Shown here piece by piece: positions 11,671-22,955 of a DNA stretch of 64,000 nt; position 1 is the stretch's first letter, and each line of letters opens with the position of its first letter. This DNA comes from Tilletia caries (taxonomy: Eukaryota > Basidiomycota > Exobasidiomycetes > Tilletiales > Tilletiaceae): NCBI GenBank assembly GCA_032718865.1, contig JALUTQ010000033.1:558001-622000 (forward strand). The letters are read 5' to 3'. Below the pieces are notes generated by a model. The model did no database searches. It was given only the letters and a program-made list of their open reading frames with translations, and was not told the origin of the DNA. Both the position numbers and the translations under genes were made by a program.

Positions 11671-12885
11671 CTAGAAGGCGAGAAGAGAGGAGATAAGCTG
11701 TTCTAAGACTCCATGTGCTAAGTGGAGATGTAAGTAGTTGCTTTGACGTTCTGCTCCGTGGCAGCAATGTCGCCGTTGTAAGCGCCGGCCAGCTGCAGCA
11801 ATGTCGCCGTTGTAAGCGCCGGCCAGCTGCAGCACAGTCGCCGCCACGTAGATTTGAGAACCGACGATGGACAGAGCTGTATTGGGGAAAGGGATTCGGA
11901 CAACAGATGCAGACCACAAGATTCAGTAAATCGAGTTTGGCCAATGATATATACGCTGAAGGTGCTCTCACCGTTCTCATTTCCCAGACTTCCCGTGTAC
12001 CGTCCGTATTCACCGAACCGGAATTGAGGCTGGTCGATCTTGGGCCCGGTGAAGGTAACATACACGGTGCCCTTAGGCCTGGTAGGTGTGTTGTCCACCT
12101 TTTTGAACCTAGATCCCAGAAGAAATGATAAGAGGACAAATCACGGCATCGTGAAGCAAACAAAGCTTGAAGGATAGACTCACTCAATCGTCGGGTCGTA
12201 AGCCCAGGACCAGATGAATTGGCCACTTTTACCGACGAGCGCTGTATCGGTCACAGGGCAGGGCGCGAAGGAAGGGTAATTGGCATCTCCCGGGGCCTGA
12301 CTGAAACCTTTGACGGCCTTGAGGCATAGACCTGGATTCTTGGAGCTGCGCAGGATGCCTGTGATAGGCAGTCCAGAAAAGTATCAATCGTCAATCGTGT
12401 TGGGACGCAAAGGTCACCTTCTCACGTCCTCACCTGTCTGAACCTTCGACACGCGATCTTCCGGGATATAGAAAGAGCCGTCGAGGGTGACGTTGACCCG
12501 CGAGGCGACAGAGTCGCAAGGATAAGCCTTGACGCCCTCGTAGTGGTACTTGTCCAGGAAGACGGATGAGATGTTGTTGTGATAGACATCTAAAGCCCGC
12601 AATGCTCCATTTCTTCAGCCGCTGCAGTGATCAAGAGCGCAGAATTGGTCGCAACTCACAAGTGCTGTTAGTGAGAGAGCGAGGGGACGGATATCCGTAA
12701 ACCGGGGAGCCATCGATGAAAGAGCTGTAGGCGGCAACGAAGATGCCTTTGAAGACGCGAGGCTGCGATGTCGAAGCGACGCAAGAGGCCGCTCCAATGG
12801 GCGCGATACGCTCGACGGCGGCGGCCGTAACCTGTGCCGCGCAGATTAAGGCCGTGACTACGAATCCGAGAAGGGACAGCTTCAT
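11671..12885 (-). CDS. small secreted protein, possible beta-trefoil region
   Basis: Five exons on the minus strand: 12885-12660, 12589-12434, 12358-12184, 12108-11972 and 11876-11671, giving 299 aa as sequenced. Residues 1-23 are a signal peptide (MKLSLLGFVVTALICAAQ). The middle (VQTGGILRSS..PGLCLKA, then QFIWSWAYDP) resembles the repeat pattern of ricin-B type beta-trefoils, which bind sugars; this is a weak pattern match, not a firm domain call. The last exon contains a 34-bp tandem duplication (11761-11794 and 11795-11828) that shifts the frame, so the end reads as an Arg/His-rich tail; with one copy the frame would stop at 11718 instead. The acceptor of exon 2 has an alternative (GGAG) a few bases upstream. 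Confidence 0.75.
11761..11828 (-). repeat. 34-bp tandem duplication inside last exon
   Basis: Two adjacent identical 34-bp units, each starting GCAGCAATGTCGCCG on the plus strand. Since 34 is not a multiple of three, the second copy moves the downstream reading frame of the secreted-protein gene. Confidence 0.9.
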
Positions 12886-13681
12886 GATGATGTGTACGAG
12901 TTTCTGATGAGGAAGTGGAAGGATCAAAGCGATGATTCAAAAGATGTGAGTGGTGGGTCGACGGAGGGATGATGCGATGATGCCTGCTTCGATGATGTGC
13001 TCTTTTTCCTCAGCAATATACATTATTATGTAGTGCAGGTCCTTGCTGGAGCACCCCGCTTCTGTCTTCCACTCTGCCTGGCGGCCTGGCGAAGCAGCGA
13101 AGGGTCAGCTCTCTGCGACCTTCCTGTGCGGCCGTGCTCGATCGCTGCCTCCTTCGCTGTTCTGCGTTATCGTCCACGATCTTGACTTTTGCCCGAGCGC
13201 AGGAGGAGAGGGCTTGTGCGGCTGCAGACTGTGTGGGCTTGTGGCTTGTGGCTGCAAGGGATTTGTGTACCACCAATATCAATCACCTTGCACCATGCAA
13301 TGGTTTGCGCCGATGCGAAGCAGTAGTGGACGTTCTGCTCCGTGTCCCGTGTTCCTGATGAGCTGAAGGTTCCGAACATTTTCATGGGCCATCGTCGAAT
13401 ATACGGCAGCCATGAGGAACCCCCTGAGGCCTGAGGCCTGAGGCCTGAGCTTGGCTCCATGAAATGGTCGCGCTGGACGCAGGACGAGCATCGATCATCG
13501 CTTGTAGCGAGTGACCTTGCGCTCAGGAGCTGCATTTCTGGTCTCGTCCGGCCGACATCCTCACACAGCATCAGCTCGATGGCGACAAGAATGAATTCCC
13601 TCGTTCCACAAGAACAGGCGGAATCTTAAATGACCGAGATTCCATCATATGTTACAGGAAACAAATCCCCGTAGTCAGGCC
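12886..13681. other. intergenic; upstream of secreted gene, 3' of DCC1
   Basis: Contains the promoter of the small secreted protein on its left and the 3' flank of DCC1 on its right. Three to four copies of a GCCTGAG 7-mer lie at about 13425-13449. No supported gene. Confidence 0.5.
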
Positions 13682-15607
13682 TCAGTACTTCATCCGCGCA
13701 CTGTACACCTTGATGTCTTTGCACACCTGGCTGGCCACCGCTGCCGCTGCTGCTGCTGCGGCCGCCCTTTTCCGCGCTGCACCCTTCAGGGACGAGAACG
13801 TCCCTCCGCCCATCAACATTCCCCCCGAGGGTATAGGCTTCGGGAGGGTCGTACCAGCCGTTGCTGCTGTTGCTGCCGCTGTCGCCTCATCCTTGATGAC
13901 TAGGACAGCCGGTTCAGCGAGCTTCACCGTCCTCGACCTCGTAAACTTCATGAGGAAGCTATCGATGACTTTGCGCTGACTCTTGCGCTGCTTGTCCTCC
14001 TCGTCCTTCTTTCCTCCTGTTGATGCCTTGGAACCTTGGGATGATGTTGAAGAAGGACCGGGTGCGAGATCTTCCAAGAAGGGCAGAAGTTCGTCCTGTG
14101 TCCAGTGGGGCCGAGTCAGGAAGAGTTCCGCAAAGCGCTGGGCTGGTTCGCTCGGGAGAAGGGAAGCTGGATAGTACTGAATCGAAGTCGGATTGACCAG
14201 TTCTGGCGTTGCGGTTAAGGCGCCAGCACTGGCACTGTTGCTGTGAAGGCTCGGAGCAGATGCCACGGTGCCTGGGGGAGGAAACAGGGCGACCGGAAGA
14301 GCAGACGGGTGCAGGAGCGAGTATCCACGGAGTAATGCAATTTGAGCGTGATCCTCGAAGAGCTCCCCGACTGCCTTCTTCCACTCGCTCAGGAAGGTAG
14401 GCAGTGAGGTTGGAGTCTGAGATCGAAGCCGGTGCAAGAGAGGAGATGTCAGACACCATCGTTCCTTCATCGTCGTACAAACTGTCAGCCGAACGAAGTC
14501 TTGAAGGCAAGGACTCACTCGGTGCTTGCTCAGCAGTTCCAGGCCGATATCGCGAGCGATAGGTTCTGATCGTAAACAAGCCATTTCTGCAGTGTTCCCA
14601 TCAGCTTCCCCTTTCGGTGCTTCCGGGGTGTCGATAGGCTCTCCGTACCACTTTAGCAACGCTGCCCTCGTGATAGCCTCTGGCACGTTGTTTTCCTTTG
14701 CCAAGGTCTTGGTCATGGCCTCCACAGGTACGCGGGATGAAGACAAGGAGTCCAACATGAGCTGCGCGTGGATCAACTTGAGAAGCTTGACTCGATATGA
14801 GGCAGCGATCAGTCTCAACCGAGCTGCATTCAGACAGAGGATAATCCATGATGGTCAAGTGTCACAGGTCAGCGGAGGAGACAGCTCATACGAATGCCCG
14901 ATATGGAACTCACAACCTAGCTGAATCACACGGAATTCGCACAAGGCCTGGACGAACTCAGCCTCGCTGGCTTGAACAATACTCCGGAGCTGACGATGCG
15001 TGAAGGTCTTCAACTTCCGCTTCGTTCCCTCATCCCTCAGTATTCGCTCCTGCAGCTCCACCTCTTCCTCCGGCCCTGCAAATGCCGTCGGGCGCAGCAG
15101 ATCCGGGATGCGAGAGAGACGCGGAACAGAGGGCACGAGCTCGAGGATCGTCTCGAGGCTGGCTTTAAGGTGCAGAGTGGTGGAGCCGGTGAGGAGGTCC
15201 GAGGATGGGGTGAGAAGGAGCAAACTATTGCTTTGGGAGATCTGTCGGATTGTGTAGGATGCTGTGTCCGTGCAGAGCACCGCGGAGTCGGAGTGTCGAC
15301 CATTGATTGCGAAGCTGGAGCTGTTGGAACGATTTGTGGAAGAGAGATCGAGTCAGTCACCAGCGTGAGGGCCTATGTTCCCCGCCCGGATTCCCTGGTC
15401 TGTGCTTGCTCACCATTTCTTCGTGAGGTCCCTGCCAGCATCTTCCTCGCGCTTGCGCTTTGTAGGTCCTGTGGAGCTCGCTTCATCGGATGCTGCAGAC
15501 TGGGGTGGGTCAAAAGACGCGATGAGGTCCTTAGGCACTTGCAGCAACAGGTAGGAGGGAGCATCGCCCTCCGTCGGTGCGGTCAGGACGGAGACGCGGT
15601 CCGTCAT
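13682..15607 (-). CDS. DCC1: sister chromatid cohesion protein Dcc1
   Basis: Three exons: 15607-15414, 15320-14914 and 14823-13682, 580 aa. Dcc1 joins Ctf8 and Ctf18 in the alternative clamp loader Ctf18-RFC, which handles PCNA at forks and helps cohesion, in the nucleus. Family features seen: the N-terminal beta-rich part (YLLLQVPKDL, then AVLCTDTASYTIRQI and SNSLLLL), the central helical part (LLKLIHAQLMLDSL) and the winged-helix end with ASLLPSEPAQRFAELFL and HWTQDELLPFLEDL. The protein is longer than yeast Dcc1 (about 380 aa) because of a Lys/Ala-rich tail that ends with alanine runs. A possible extra 54-nt in-frame intron (14518-14465, GTGAGT..AAG) would remove a poorly fitting segment; both forms keep the frame. 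Confidence 0.88.
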
Positions 15608-17118
15608 TTTCAAGGTTGAAGGACTTCGATCGAATGGGTTCGTGGTTCTGCTGTCGATGTGTCTGGGGAAGTGTTGCTCTCCGTCGGTCCACACCTTTAC
15701 GCCCTTGACGCGCTCACACGAATTTCGTGACGCGTCGCGTCTCGCGTCTCAGGACGCGTTGAAAAGACGGGCTTCAGATCGGGAACCCTGAATCATATGT
15801 ACTCCCTTTGTTCTTCCCTTTGTTCTTCCCTTTGTTCTTACGCTGTCGCGGAGCCGCGGATCCCAGACCACCTCTCGCCCGGCAGACGGTCGCAACGCGC
15901 AACTCGCAGACGACCTTGGTGAGCGAGCTGCGAGGCTGTTGGCTTCCTCGCACGTTTCCAAACCACCTTCGCGCACGCACACACCTTTACACCACACTTG
16001 ACCCTACTGCCGCACCTTCCCACTCTCCCCACTGACCTGCAATCTGGATTGATTGCGACTTTCTCTCACTGCCTCCGGAGCTGAATGCTCGAGGCTCACC
16101 GCTTACTGACACCACTTTATTCTCCTCTGCCCCAATCGAAAGCTGGGCGAATCAGAAAAGTTCTCCTTTGACCGAATAAGAATCATGGGGGTTTGACGCC
16201 GGACGACGGGCTCTTCAGCTGTTACCTGTCGCCTCCAAGCCAGTATGTTGCGTCCCCAACCCCGAGCATCTTACCTTGTCACTTCACACACACATACCGC
16301 CACACTGCTCAGCCGCTCTAGCAGTGCTCCGCACCAGTCACTCTGCCTCTGTGGTCCAGTGCTACAGTTCATGGGGGATGCTTCTGACTGCTCACCTTTC
16401 CGTGTGTCCTTCTTTTTGGTTATAAGGACATGGTCAGGCTTACCCGCTTACTGTCCTTCATATTACTTTCATCATCTCCCCCTTCTCATTCCTCTCCGCG
16501 GTCGAAAATCTTCCAGTACTCCTCTTCCCAGCACAACACGTTCTTTTGACCTTCTCTTTCCTTCGATCTCCTCAGGGACTCTCAGAGCAACAGTATCTTT
16601 GGCCGCTGGCCCCGGTGCCCCTGGCCACTCTGGCGCTCCCGGCGGACCTGGTGCTCCCGGCCAGCCTGGTCACTCGGGCGGCGGTAGCAAGCCTTGCTCC
16701 GGGAAGTAGAGCGTCGACGCAAGAACGGGGGACTATCGATGGATCGCTGACATCCTCTGACGGGCCAAGGTTTTCATGAACATATGCAAACGAAACGACC
16801 TTGGACCTCGAGATGAAATGTCGCTCTGGTTCTCAGCCTCTTCCCTGCCTCTCTCGGTCCTCGTCCCCCATCCTCTTTCATCTTCCGTGTTCATCGACTT
16901 GTTCCTTTGGTTTCGCCAAAACGGAGCGCACTCGTTGTCCATTTTTGCTTGCTGCTTGTCATTCTCCCTCTTGTTTTACTCCCTCCCCAATGTCATCGTA
17001 TAATCCACCCCATCTCGTGTCTGCATACGCCCTCCTCCAGCCCTTGTCAAATGGACCTTTGTCTTCCTATCCGTTCCTTTTGCTCTCGACTGACGACTCT
17101 GAGGCCAGACGCCAGCAT
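15608..17118. other. intergenic, mostly non-coding
   Basis: Lies between the start of DCC1 (-) and the hAT insertion. A GTTCTTCCCTTT triplicate sits near 15808-15838. One candidate coding exon (16573-16710) is listed separately; otherwise only CT-rich DNA is seen. Confidence 0.45.
16573..16710 (+). CDS. possible last exon with collagen-like Gly-x-y repeat
   Basis: After a good splice acceptor (TCTCCTCAG, ends 16573) the frame reads a hydrophobic segment (LRATVSLAAG) followed by eight Gly-x-y-like triplets rich in Pro (GPGAPGHSGAPGGPGAPG..) and a short Cys end, stopping at 16710. This could be the 3' exon of a small secreted protein whose first exon I cannot place; an ATG at 16431 begins a signal-peptide-like stretch but does not join in frame through an obvious donor. 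It may also be chance low-complexity DNA. Confidence 0.3.
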
Positions 17119-17126
17119 GTCAGGAG

Positions 17127-17837
17127 CAGTGTTGTTGATCGGATACCCGCCCGAACGGGTACCCGGTCCGGGTACGGGTACGGGCTGAGATTTTCGCGGT
17201 AGAATGTTGAGCGGGCGGGTAAAAAATTTTATTTTGCCACTGCGGGCGGTCGGGGAGGCGGACCGGGTAACCCGAATTGCCCGATATATTCGCGAGTCGC
17301 GTCACTCGCGACGCGTCTCGACACGCTATCTTCCCCTCTGCTCTTCTCCCCCTCCTCGCTGTGTCTTTCTCTGCTACTCTATCACCGCATTCCACCAGGA
17401 ACACCTCAACTCGCAAGGCTGTTCTATGTCAAACAGCTCCAAAACCAGTAGCTCTCGCGCTACTGTTCCTTCGGAGGCAGCATTTTTCCAGAGGTGGAGA
17501 GCTCGTTACCAAGCGTCGAAATCGTCTGGCTGGGTCTACTGTCACTGCCATCATGTGCTTGGATTCATGGCTTGAGGCTGGCTTCACTGTCAGCACAAAG
17601 TAATAGCGAAATGTGAATGTTGTATATAGGTGCTTATATGTGCGTCCCTGATGAGTGAATTTCTTCCAGCCGTTGTCGGCGGGTACCCGTCGGGTACCCG
17701 CCTATCCGGCCGGACGGGTATACTTGGAAAGCTCAGAATTGCCGGGCGGGTTTGGTGCTGCTCGAACGCCACGCTACCCGGCAATTACCCGCCCGAACCC
17801 GCCCGAACCCGCCCGAAGACCGAAATCAACAACACTG
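17127..17837. mobile_element. deleted hAT transposon, 711 bp
   Basis: Both ends carry the inverted repeat CAGTGTTGTTGAT (13 bp exact) and the flanks are a perfect 8-bp duplication, GTCAGGAG at 17119-17126 and 17838-17845, the hallmark of hAT elements. Subterminal DNA is packed with GGGTACCCG and CCCGCCCGAA motifs, as expected for transposase binding sites. The centre (about 17440-17585, + strand) retains a frameshifted remnant of the hAT C-terminal dimerisation domain: ATVPSEAAFF in one frame, then FSRGGELVTKRRNRLAGSTV and CLDSWLEAG in the next. The rest of the transposase is gone, so movement would need an enzyme from elsewhere. Confidence 0.92.
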
Positions 17838-17933
17838 GTCAGGAGGGGAAATGTAAAGTGCTGAGGATCGGATGGATATTCCATCGAAATCTCGAGGCTG
17901 TACAAGTGAGTGCACGAGCTCGAAGGCCGAAGG

Positions 17934-19803
17934 ATGTCCAGCGTCTTGCTGAACAGCGTCCTTGCACACGAGCTCAACGATCACCAATCTCGCGGAAGCT
18001 GGAAGGAAGACAGAATGGTTCTCGATACTGCGTGCTTCACGCTCCACGTCCACCGAAGATCCGAGGCCGACGGCATCTCGGACCTGTTCGATGCCGCCGA
18101 CATCCTCGCTCACCACGCCGCCGTGTCGGTACAGCCGCCGTCCAATCTGAGCACGCCGCCCCCGAGCTCAGCGGGCATCGCGCCTCTGTACTCCCACCAC
18201 CGCGCGCTGGCCTCGCCGGTGTACGATGTGCTCCTGACCGACCCTCGCTTCGGCGATGCCCAACTCGCGAGCTGTTCCGCGCCCAGCTCCGCCGAACGGA
18301 CCAAGACGATCTCGCTGCACAACCCAGAGACGAGCGTCGTCTTTGCCAAACAGGGTGGTACGCTCGCTGCGTTCAACCAAGGCGAGTGGAGAATCGAATG
18401 GGAAGGCGATCTGCTTCTACGGTGGAAGCGGGAAGGGAGCGGCATTGGGAAAGCCAGTTATCAGGCCTCCGTCTTGCGCTCGCCCGACCCGCCCATCAGC
18501 GTCGGAGCATACCACCCTCCCTCCAAGAAGACGCCTGCGATCATCCAGATCTACGACCACAATTTCCATCGGCTCGAAATTACCGATCCGCGCGGGCTGG
18601 AAATCGTCATGGTTCAAACGGCCATGATCCTTGTCGATGCCGAGTTTGACGAGGACCATAAGGCGCCAGGCTCGAATCCATTCTTGTCGACGTTGGTCCC
18701 CCGGCCGCCCCTAGATTCTTTCAGAAGCGGCGCGTCGGGAAGCTCGAGCGGGGCGGTGCTCGCGCATGGTCAAGGCGGTCCGGCGCCAGGCATGCAGCCC
18801 TCGCCCTCGTCAACCTCGCTGGGCACTGTTGCAGCCAATGAGATTCTCGTCACTCCCCACGGCCAAATCAACTCGTATGTCAGTGCGGCGCTCAATCTGC
18901 TCCAGTCGGAATCGACGGGAGGGCATGGTTGCAGCTTGATCGAACTTAAGGCAACGCCTGGTCGTCCTGACGCGGCTCAGAAGGCTGTGGCTGTCGCGGC
19001 AGCCGTCAAGGCAGGGTGGCACAGTGAGTTCTAGCTGTATTTCCTCGTATTGATAAGTACATGGCTTTTCGCTGACTTTTCCCTGCCACTCCTCTTATTG
19101 GAATCCACATCCGCAGAAAGGGGAAGCGCAGAACAAGAATTATATCAGTACGTTCGAACGGACGACGATCAAGGTCAGGGTAAAGGCACCTCGGCAGGTA
19201 CAACACAGGAAGACTCTTCGAGGAGGCGTATCCAACTCAATGGGCCCCCGAGCAGGTGAGCGCTTGATTGTTGAGGATTACATCTACCACTTTTAATTTT
19301 CGTAGGGATCCACACTGATCATACTATCCTGCCATAGTTCGGTCGTCACCGCCCCGCTTGCGACAGATCCATATGCGTCGTACCAGCCACCTTCGACACT
19401 CTCCATCATTCTTAGCAAAGATCGTCTGCCGGAGCTTGAGCCTAAGGCGAGACCTACAAGCTCAGGCTCCGCTGGTTTCAGCCCTTCCTCGCCGCCGGGC
19501 CGGCCGATTGCTCTCAATTCAAATCCAGGCAGGGGCGCAGATTCAACAGGAAACAATCAGCCGAGGCTACCCCCGAAGACGATGTCCATCCGGCGCAATG
19601 GGAGGTGGGTTCCTGAACCTGTGCCCGCTCATCCTGCAGGCGACACGAGGCTCCTGTCCGGTGGGGTGGTCGCCGCGCCTCTTCCCGGAGCATCGGCGGA
19701 GGAGAGCGGATCGACAGCGGCTGGAACGGCGGGCAAGCAACATCACGGCCGTCGTCTGCTGAACAAGCTCGGCTTTGGCGGTGGCTCGGGCGGCGGGTCT
19801 TGA
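17934..19803 (+). CDS. unrecognised conserved-looking protein, 564 aa
   Basis: Three exons: 17934-19023, 19117-19255 and 19338-19803. The ATG at 17934 is the first in the frame. Residues about 1-245 look folded (YDVLLTDPRFGD, TSVVFAKQGGTLAAF, WRIEWEGDLLLRWKRE, IIQIYDHNFHRLEITDPRG), with alternating beta strands that might form a tubby/LURP-like or PH-like barrel; this is a visual impression only. The remainder is Ser/Pro/Gly-rich with a basic segment (MSIRRNGRWVPEP) and a Gly/Ser end. No signal peptide or membrane segment. The gene starts 96 bp after the hAT insertion, so the transposon lies in its promoter. Confidence 0.75.
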
Positions 19804-20128
19804 CCGCGAGTCTTTTACGATTCATCTTCCGCCCGCCTTGCGCTGGGCGGATCAAGCATCTATCGGAAGGTATTGTCTTCGCTTTCGGATCTCCTTTTCT
19901 TCTCCCCAAGGCCAAGCCACGCGCCACGCTGTACAATCCAAGAGTTATCCTACATACCATTTTGTGTTTGAGTGCCTCGCGACGTCCTGACCGCCTGACC
20001 CGATGAAGCGGTGATGAGGTCATGAAGCACACGTCCTTTGTAAAAGGCATCTTCTGAGCGCCTGCATGAGCTGACCGAGGACGTCGAGCACTACAGGCAA
20101 CGATCCTCGTCGGAAGCAGAACGGATTC
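19804..20128. other. short intergenic gap
   Basis: 325 bp between two genes read in the same direction. It must hold the 3' UTR of the first and promoter of the second. No repeat or motif stands out. Confidence 0.5.
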
Positions 20129-22506
20129 ATGCCGTCCGAGAAGCGCGAGCGCACGGAACTTGGCGGCATCGCCGTCGAAGGCAGCCCGCTAGAGAGCGTC
20201 TACGTGCCCGCAACGCGCAAGAGCGGACCGGCTGCCCCGACACCTACCATTCAACTCAACACTACTCAGGCACCAGCTGGCAGCGGCGACAACAGCGGTA
20301 GCAGCGGCAAGGAGAAGCAGGTGCAGAAGAGGAGTCTCGTCCTGTTGCGTAAGCTGGAGCATGAGCTCAAGGTGCGCCGGGCGCGCAACCCTCGACTTTC
20401 CACGACGCTCAGCTTGCTCTCGGAGGGCGAAGGCAGGGACGCGCTTTTGGTGAGTTCCTGCGACTTCACATTGTCAGACATTACTGGGGCTGATTTCTGT
20501 TTCTGTGACCATCCTGTGTGTGTGTGCAGTCCTTGACGCAGAACGTGCTTCTAGCCGCGCATCACGTCCTCTCGCTGCCTCCGCCCAGGCGATCCATCAT
20601 CCCGGGTTACTCCTACCTCCGAGCCCTCTCCGGCCTCGTCTTCCCTTCCTCCTCCTCCTCCTCAGCGGAACTCTCCACCCGGCCCAAGCGTCCTACGAAG
20701 TCAGTCTCGACGAACACGCTCAGACAGATCTATCTCGCCCAGGAACTACTGGGCAGTCTGAAACGATGCCTACTTGTGGGTACGTGGATCTCCGATTTGG
20801 CGCTCGAGGCGGGTAACCGGCTTTCAAGTGATTCCTCGGACAAGGGGGACGGAGAAGCGCAAGGTGCCAGGGGAAAGGACGGCAATGGACAGGATGATGC
20901 TGGCCCGAACGCGCCGCCCTCAGGCTTGATCCTCGACCCGCCCGTGTCGCTGACTGATGTAGCTCGACTGGCGCAACACGGTCTTGCCCTCGAGGGTCTT
21001 CTCCCACTGGCGGGTGGCAGTGGTCCGTCGTCGTCCTCAAGATCTCGAAGTGAAAATAAACGGCTCGAAGCTGCCGGCTCAAGTCAGGCTCATGCTTCGA
21101 ACACGCGCCCGTCAGATCAGAGCCTTCCGAATACGCCAGCCTCGCAAGACACCAACTGGAACCACAACAGAGACGAAAGTGATTCCGCCACATCATCGCT
21201 GCCCAAGACTTTCAAACAGCGGCTTCTGCCCTTTGGCCAGTTACAGCCTGCCTTGCGCGAGGGCGAAGATGGCATATTTGCCGGACAGCTCGGCGGCGCA
21301 GGCGGAGGCGAAGGGATCAGTACAACGCAGGCTATCCCAGTCGGCGGCACTGGCGGTCTCGAACCTGGGATGACTGTCGAGTCCAGCTGGGCTATGGTGC
21401 AAGATCACGCAGAGGAAAGAAGACATCTGTCGACGGCGGCCCAGTCCATCGTGAGGGGAAGTAAAAACAGTACGATAGACGACTCGGCTGGGTTGACTCT
21501 TGACGACGGCGAACTGCATGTTGGCCGACGACGACAGGACGAGATGGTACGAGACACAGGAGAAGATGAGGACGAAGATGCTGATGACCAAGACGAGGAT
21601 CAAACGTCCGACGTTCAACAAGAAGTAGGGCCCGTGGCACCCTACGACCCCCAGAGTGATAAGCTCTTAGACACAGATTCGATCGATCCAGCCGATCTGT
21701 CCTCTCCTCTCCCTCCCATCGGCACCCGATCTTCCTCCTCCGCGATGGATCGCTGGCTCTCCATTTGGGAAGGCCGGCTCGAGGCACTCATCTTCTCAGC
21801 AGGCACACTGGCCGATCTAGCCGACGTGCTCGCTTTCTTCAGCGGGACTTCCGTCGCCTGGCGCTGGTTCCGACGATCCTACATGAGTCGGATGGCTCCG
21901 CATCTCTCTGCCTACCCATCCCCTCTTTCTGCTGCATCCGGTGAGACCCTCATCAGCCGCAGACAGCGTCAGGGCCTAGAGCGGACAGCTGTCCTTCTAT
22001 CGGCTCTTTGTGGCGTGCTGAGTCTGATATTGGTGCGGATCAAGCGGAGTCGAGCGAAGCGACGGCGTCGCGAGGTTGCTCGTCGATTCCGGGCTGTGAT
22101 GGACGGGATGGAGTGGCGCGAGGCGATGCAAGCACGTTCGCTGGCAGCTCGCTTTGCAAGTGGCCAGTTCATCTCGTCTTCCTCGCCCGCACTCTTGGGG
22201 ACCTCGACAACAGACGGGACCGAGGATAACGACTCGGCCGACTCATCAGCGGCACAACTTGCCAAGTTGACCCGCGCTCAGCGGGCGTTCCTGACGTACG
22301 ACGGCGCCCTGTCGACATTGACACTGCACATTCGCTGGCTTGCGCGCGAACGGTGGGCGACGCTCGCCCACTCTGGGTTCCTCTTCTACGAGATTTTGCG
22401 GCCGGGCGCGGACAAAGAAGGCTGGGAGGCCTGGACGGGCGTCCTGACTTCGGTTGTCCAGGTCGGAAGGGTTTGGACTGGGCATTTTATTGGGCGATCT
22501 GTATGA
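20129..22506 (+). CDS. probable membrane protein, unknown function
   Basis: Two exons, 20129-20449 and 20530-22506, 765 aa. An N-terminal charged region is followed by a helical stretch (QNVLLAAHHVLSLPPPRR..LRQIYLAQELLGSLKRCLLVGTW), a long Ser/Asp/Glu-rich linker (about residues 195-480, including an EDEDEDADDQDED run) and a C-terminal helical part with hydrophobic segments LEALIFSAGTLADLADVLAF and TAVLLSALCGVLSLILVRI, the latter followed by a strongly basic KRSRAKRRRR. The layout suits an organelle membrane protein with a cytosolic acidic linker. I do not recognise the family; a peroxin or lipid-related role would be speculation. Confidence 0.75.
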
Positions 22507-22955
22507 TATCGACCGGCCGGGTCGCCTATTTATACACCTTCTCAAGCTCGCTCGTGAATATTTATGTATGTACCGTGGTCCAAGTTGTCTTGCCTGCCTG
22601 GACGGCCTTCCGAAGCTGCAACTCTCAGATTACTTGCCTCAGGCCAGGTTCGGGGATGCGAACGGATCCAGAGAAGAAGATAGATCAGAAATAGATTCAG
22701 TCTCTGCCGAGATAGAGGGAAGGTACGAATGGATACAGTAGTTGGTGGAACCGAAGATTCAGGGAGAACAAAGATGATGGAGAAGTTGCTTCACGAGTTG
22801 CTGGTTTGAAGTGCTATCAGAATGGGTTGCTGGATCCGAAATAAATGAGGGAGATGTTTGAAGAAGCAGAAAACGAGTAGAGAGGGAAGGGCGAAAAGAG
22901 GCTGCGCGGTCCTGCGCGCGGGATGTCGAATGCTGTGGTGGCGGCCAAGGCCCCC
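22507..22955. other. intergenic, convergent 3' ends
   Basis: 449 bp between two stop codons on opposite strands. Nothing beyond likely 3' UTRs. Confidence 0.55.

Noticed and set aside
14465..14518. Extra 54-nt intron in DCC1
   Set aside because: Splice signals are acceptable but the frame is open either way, so it was noted in the DCC1 entry and not imposed on the gene model.
19358..19762. 134-codon frame overlapping the third exon of the gene at 17934
   Set aside because: It is Arg/Leu/Ser-rich and does not join the previous exon in frame; the other frame fits splice phases exactly.
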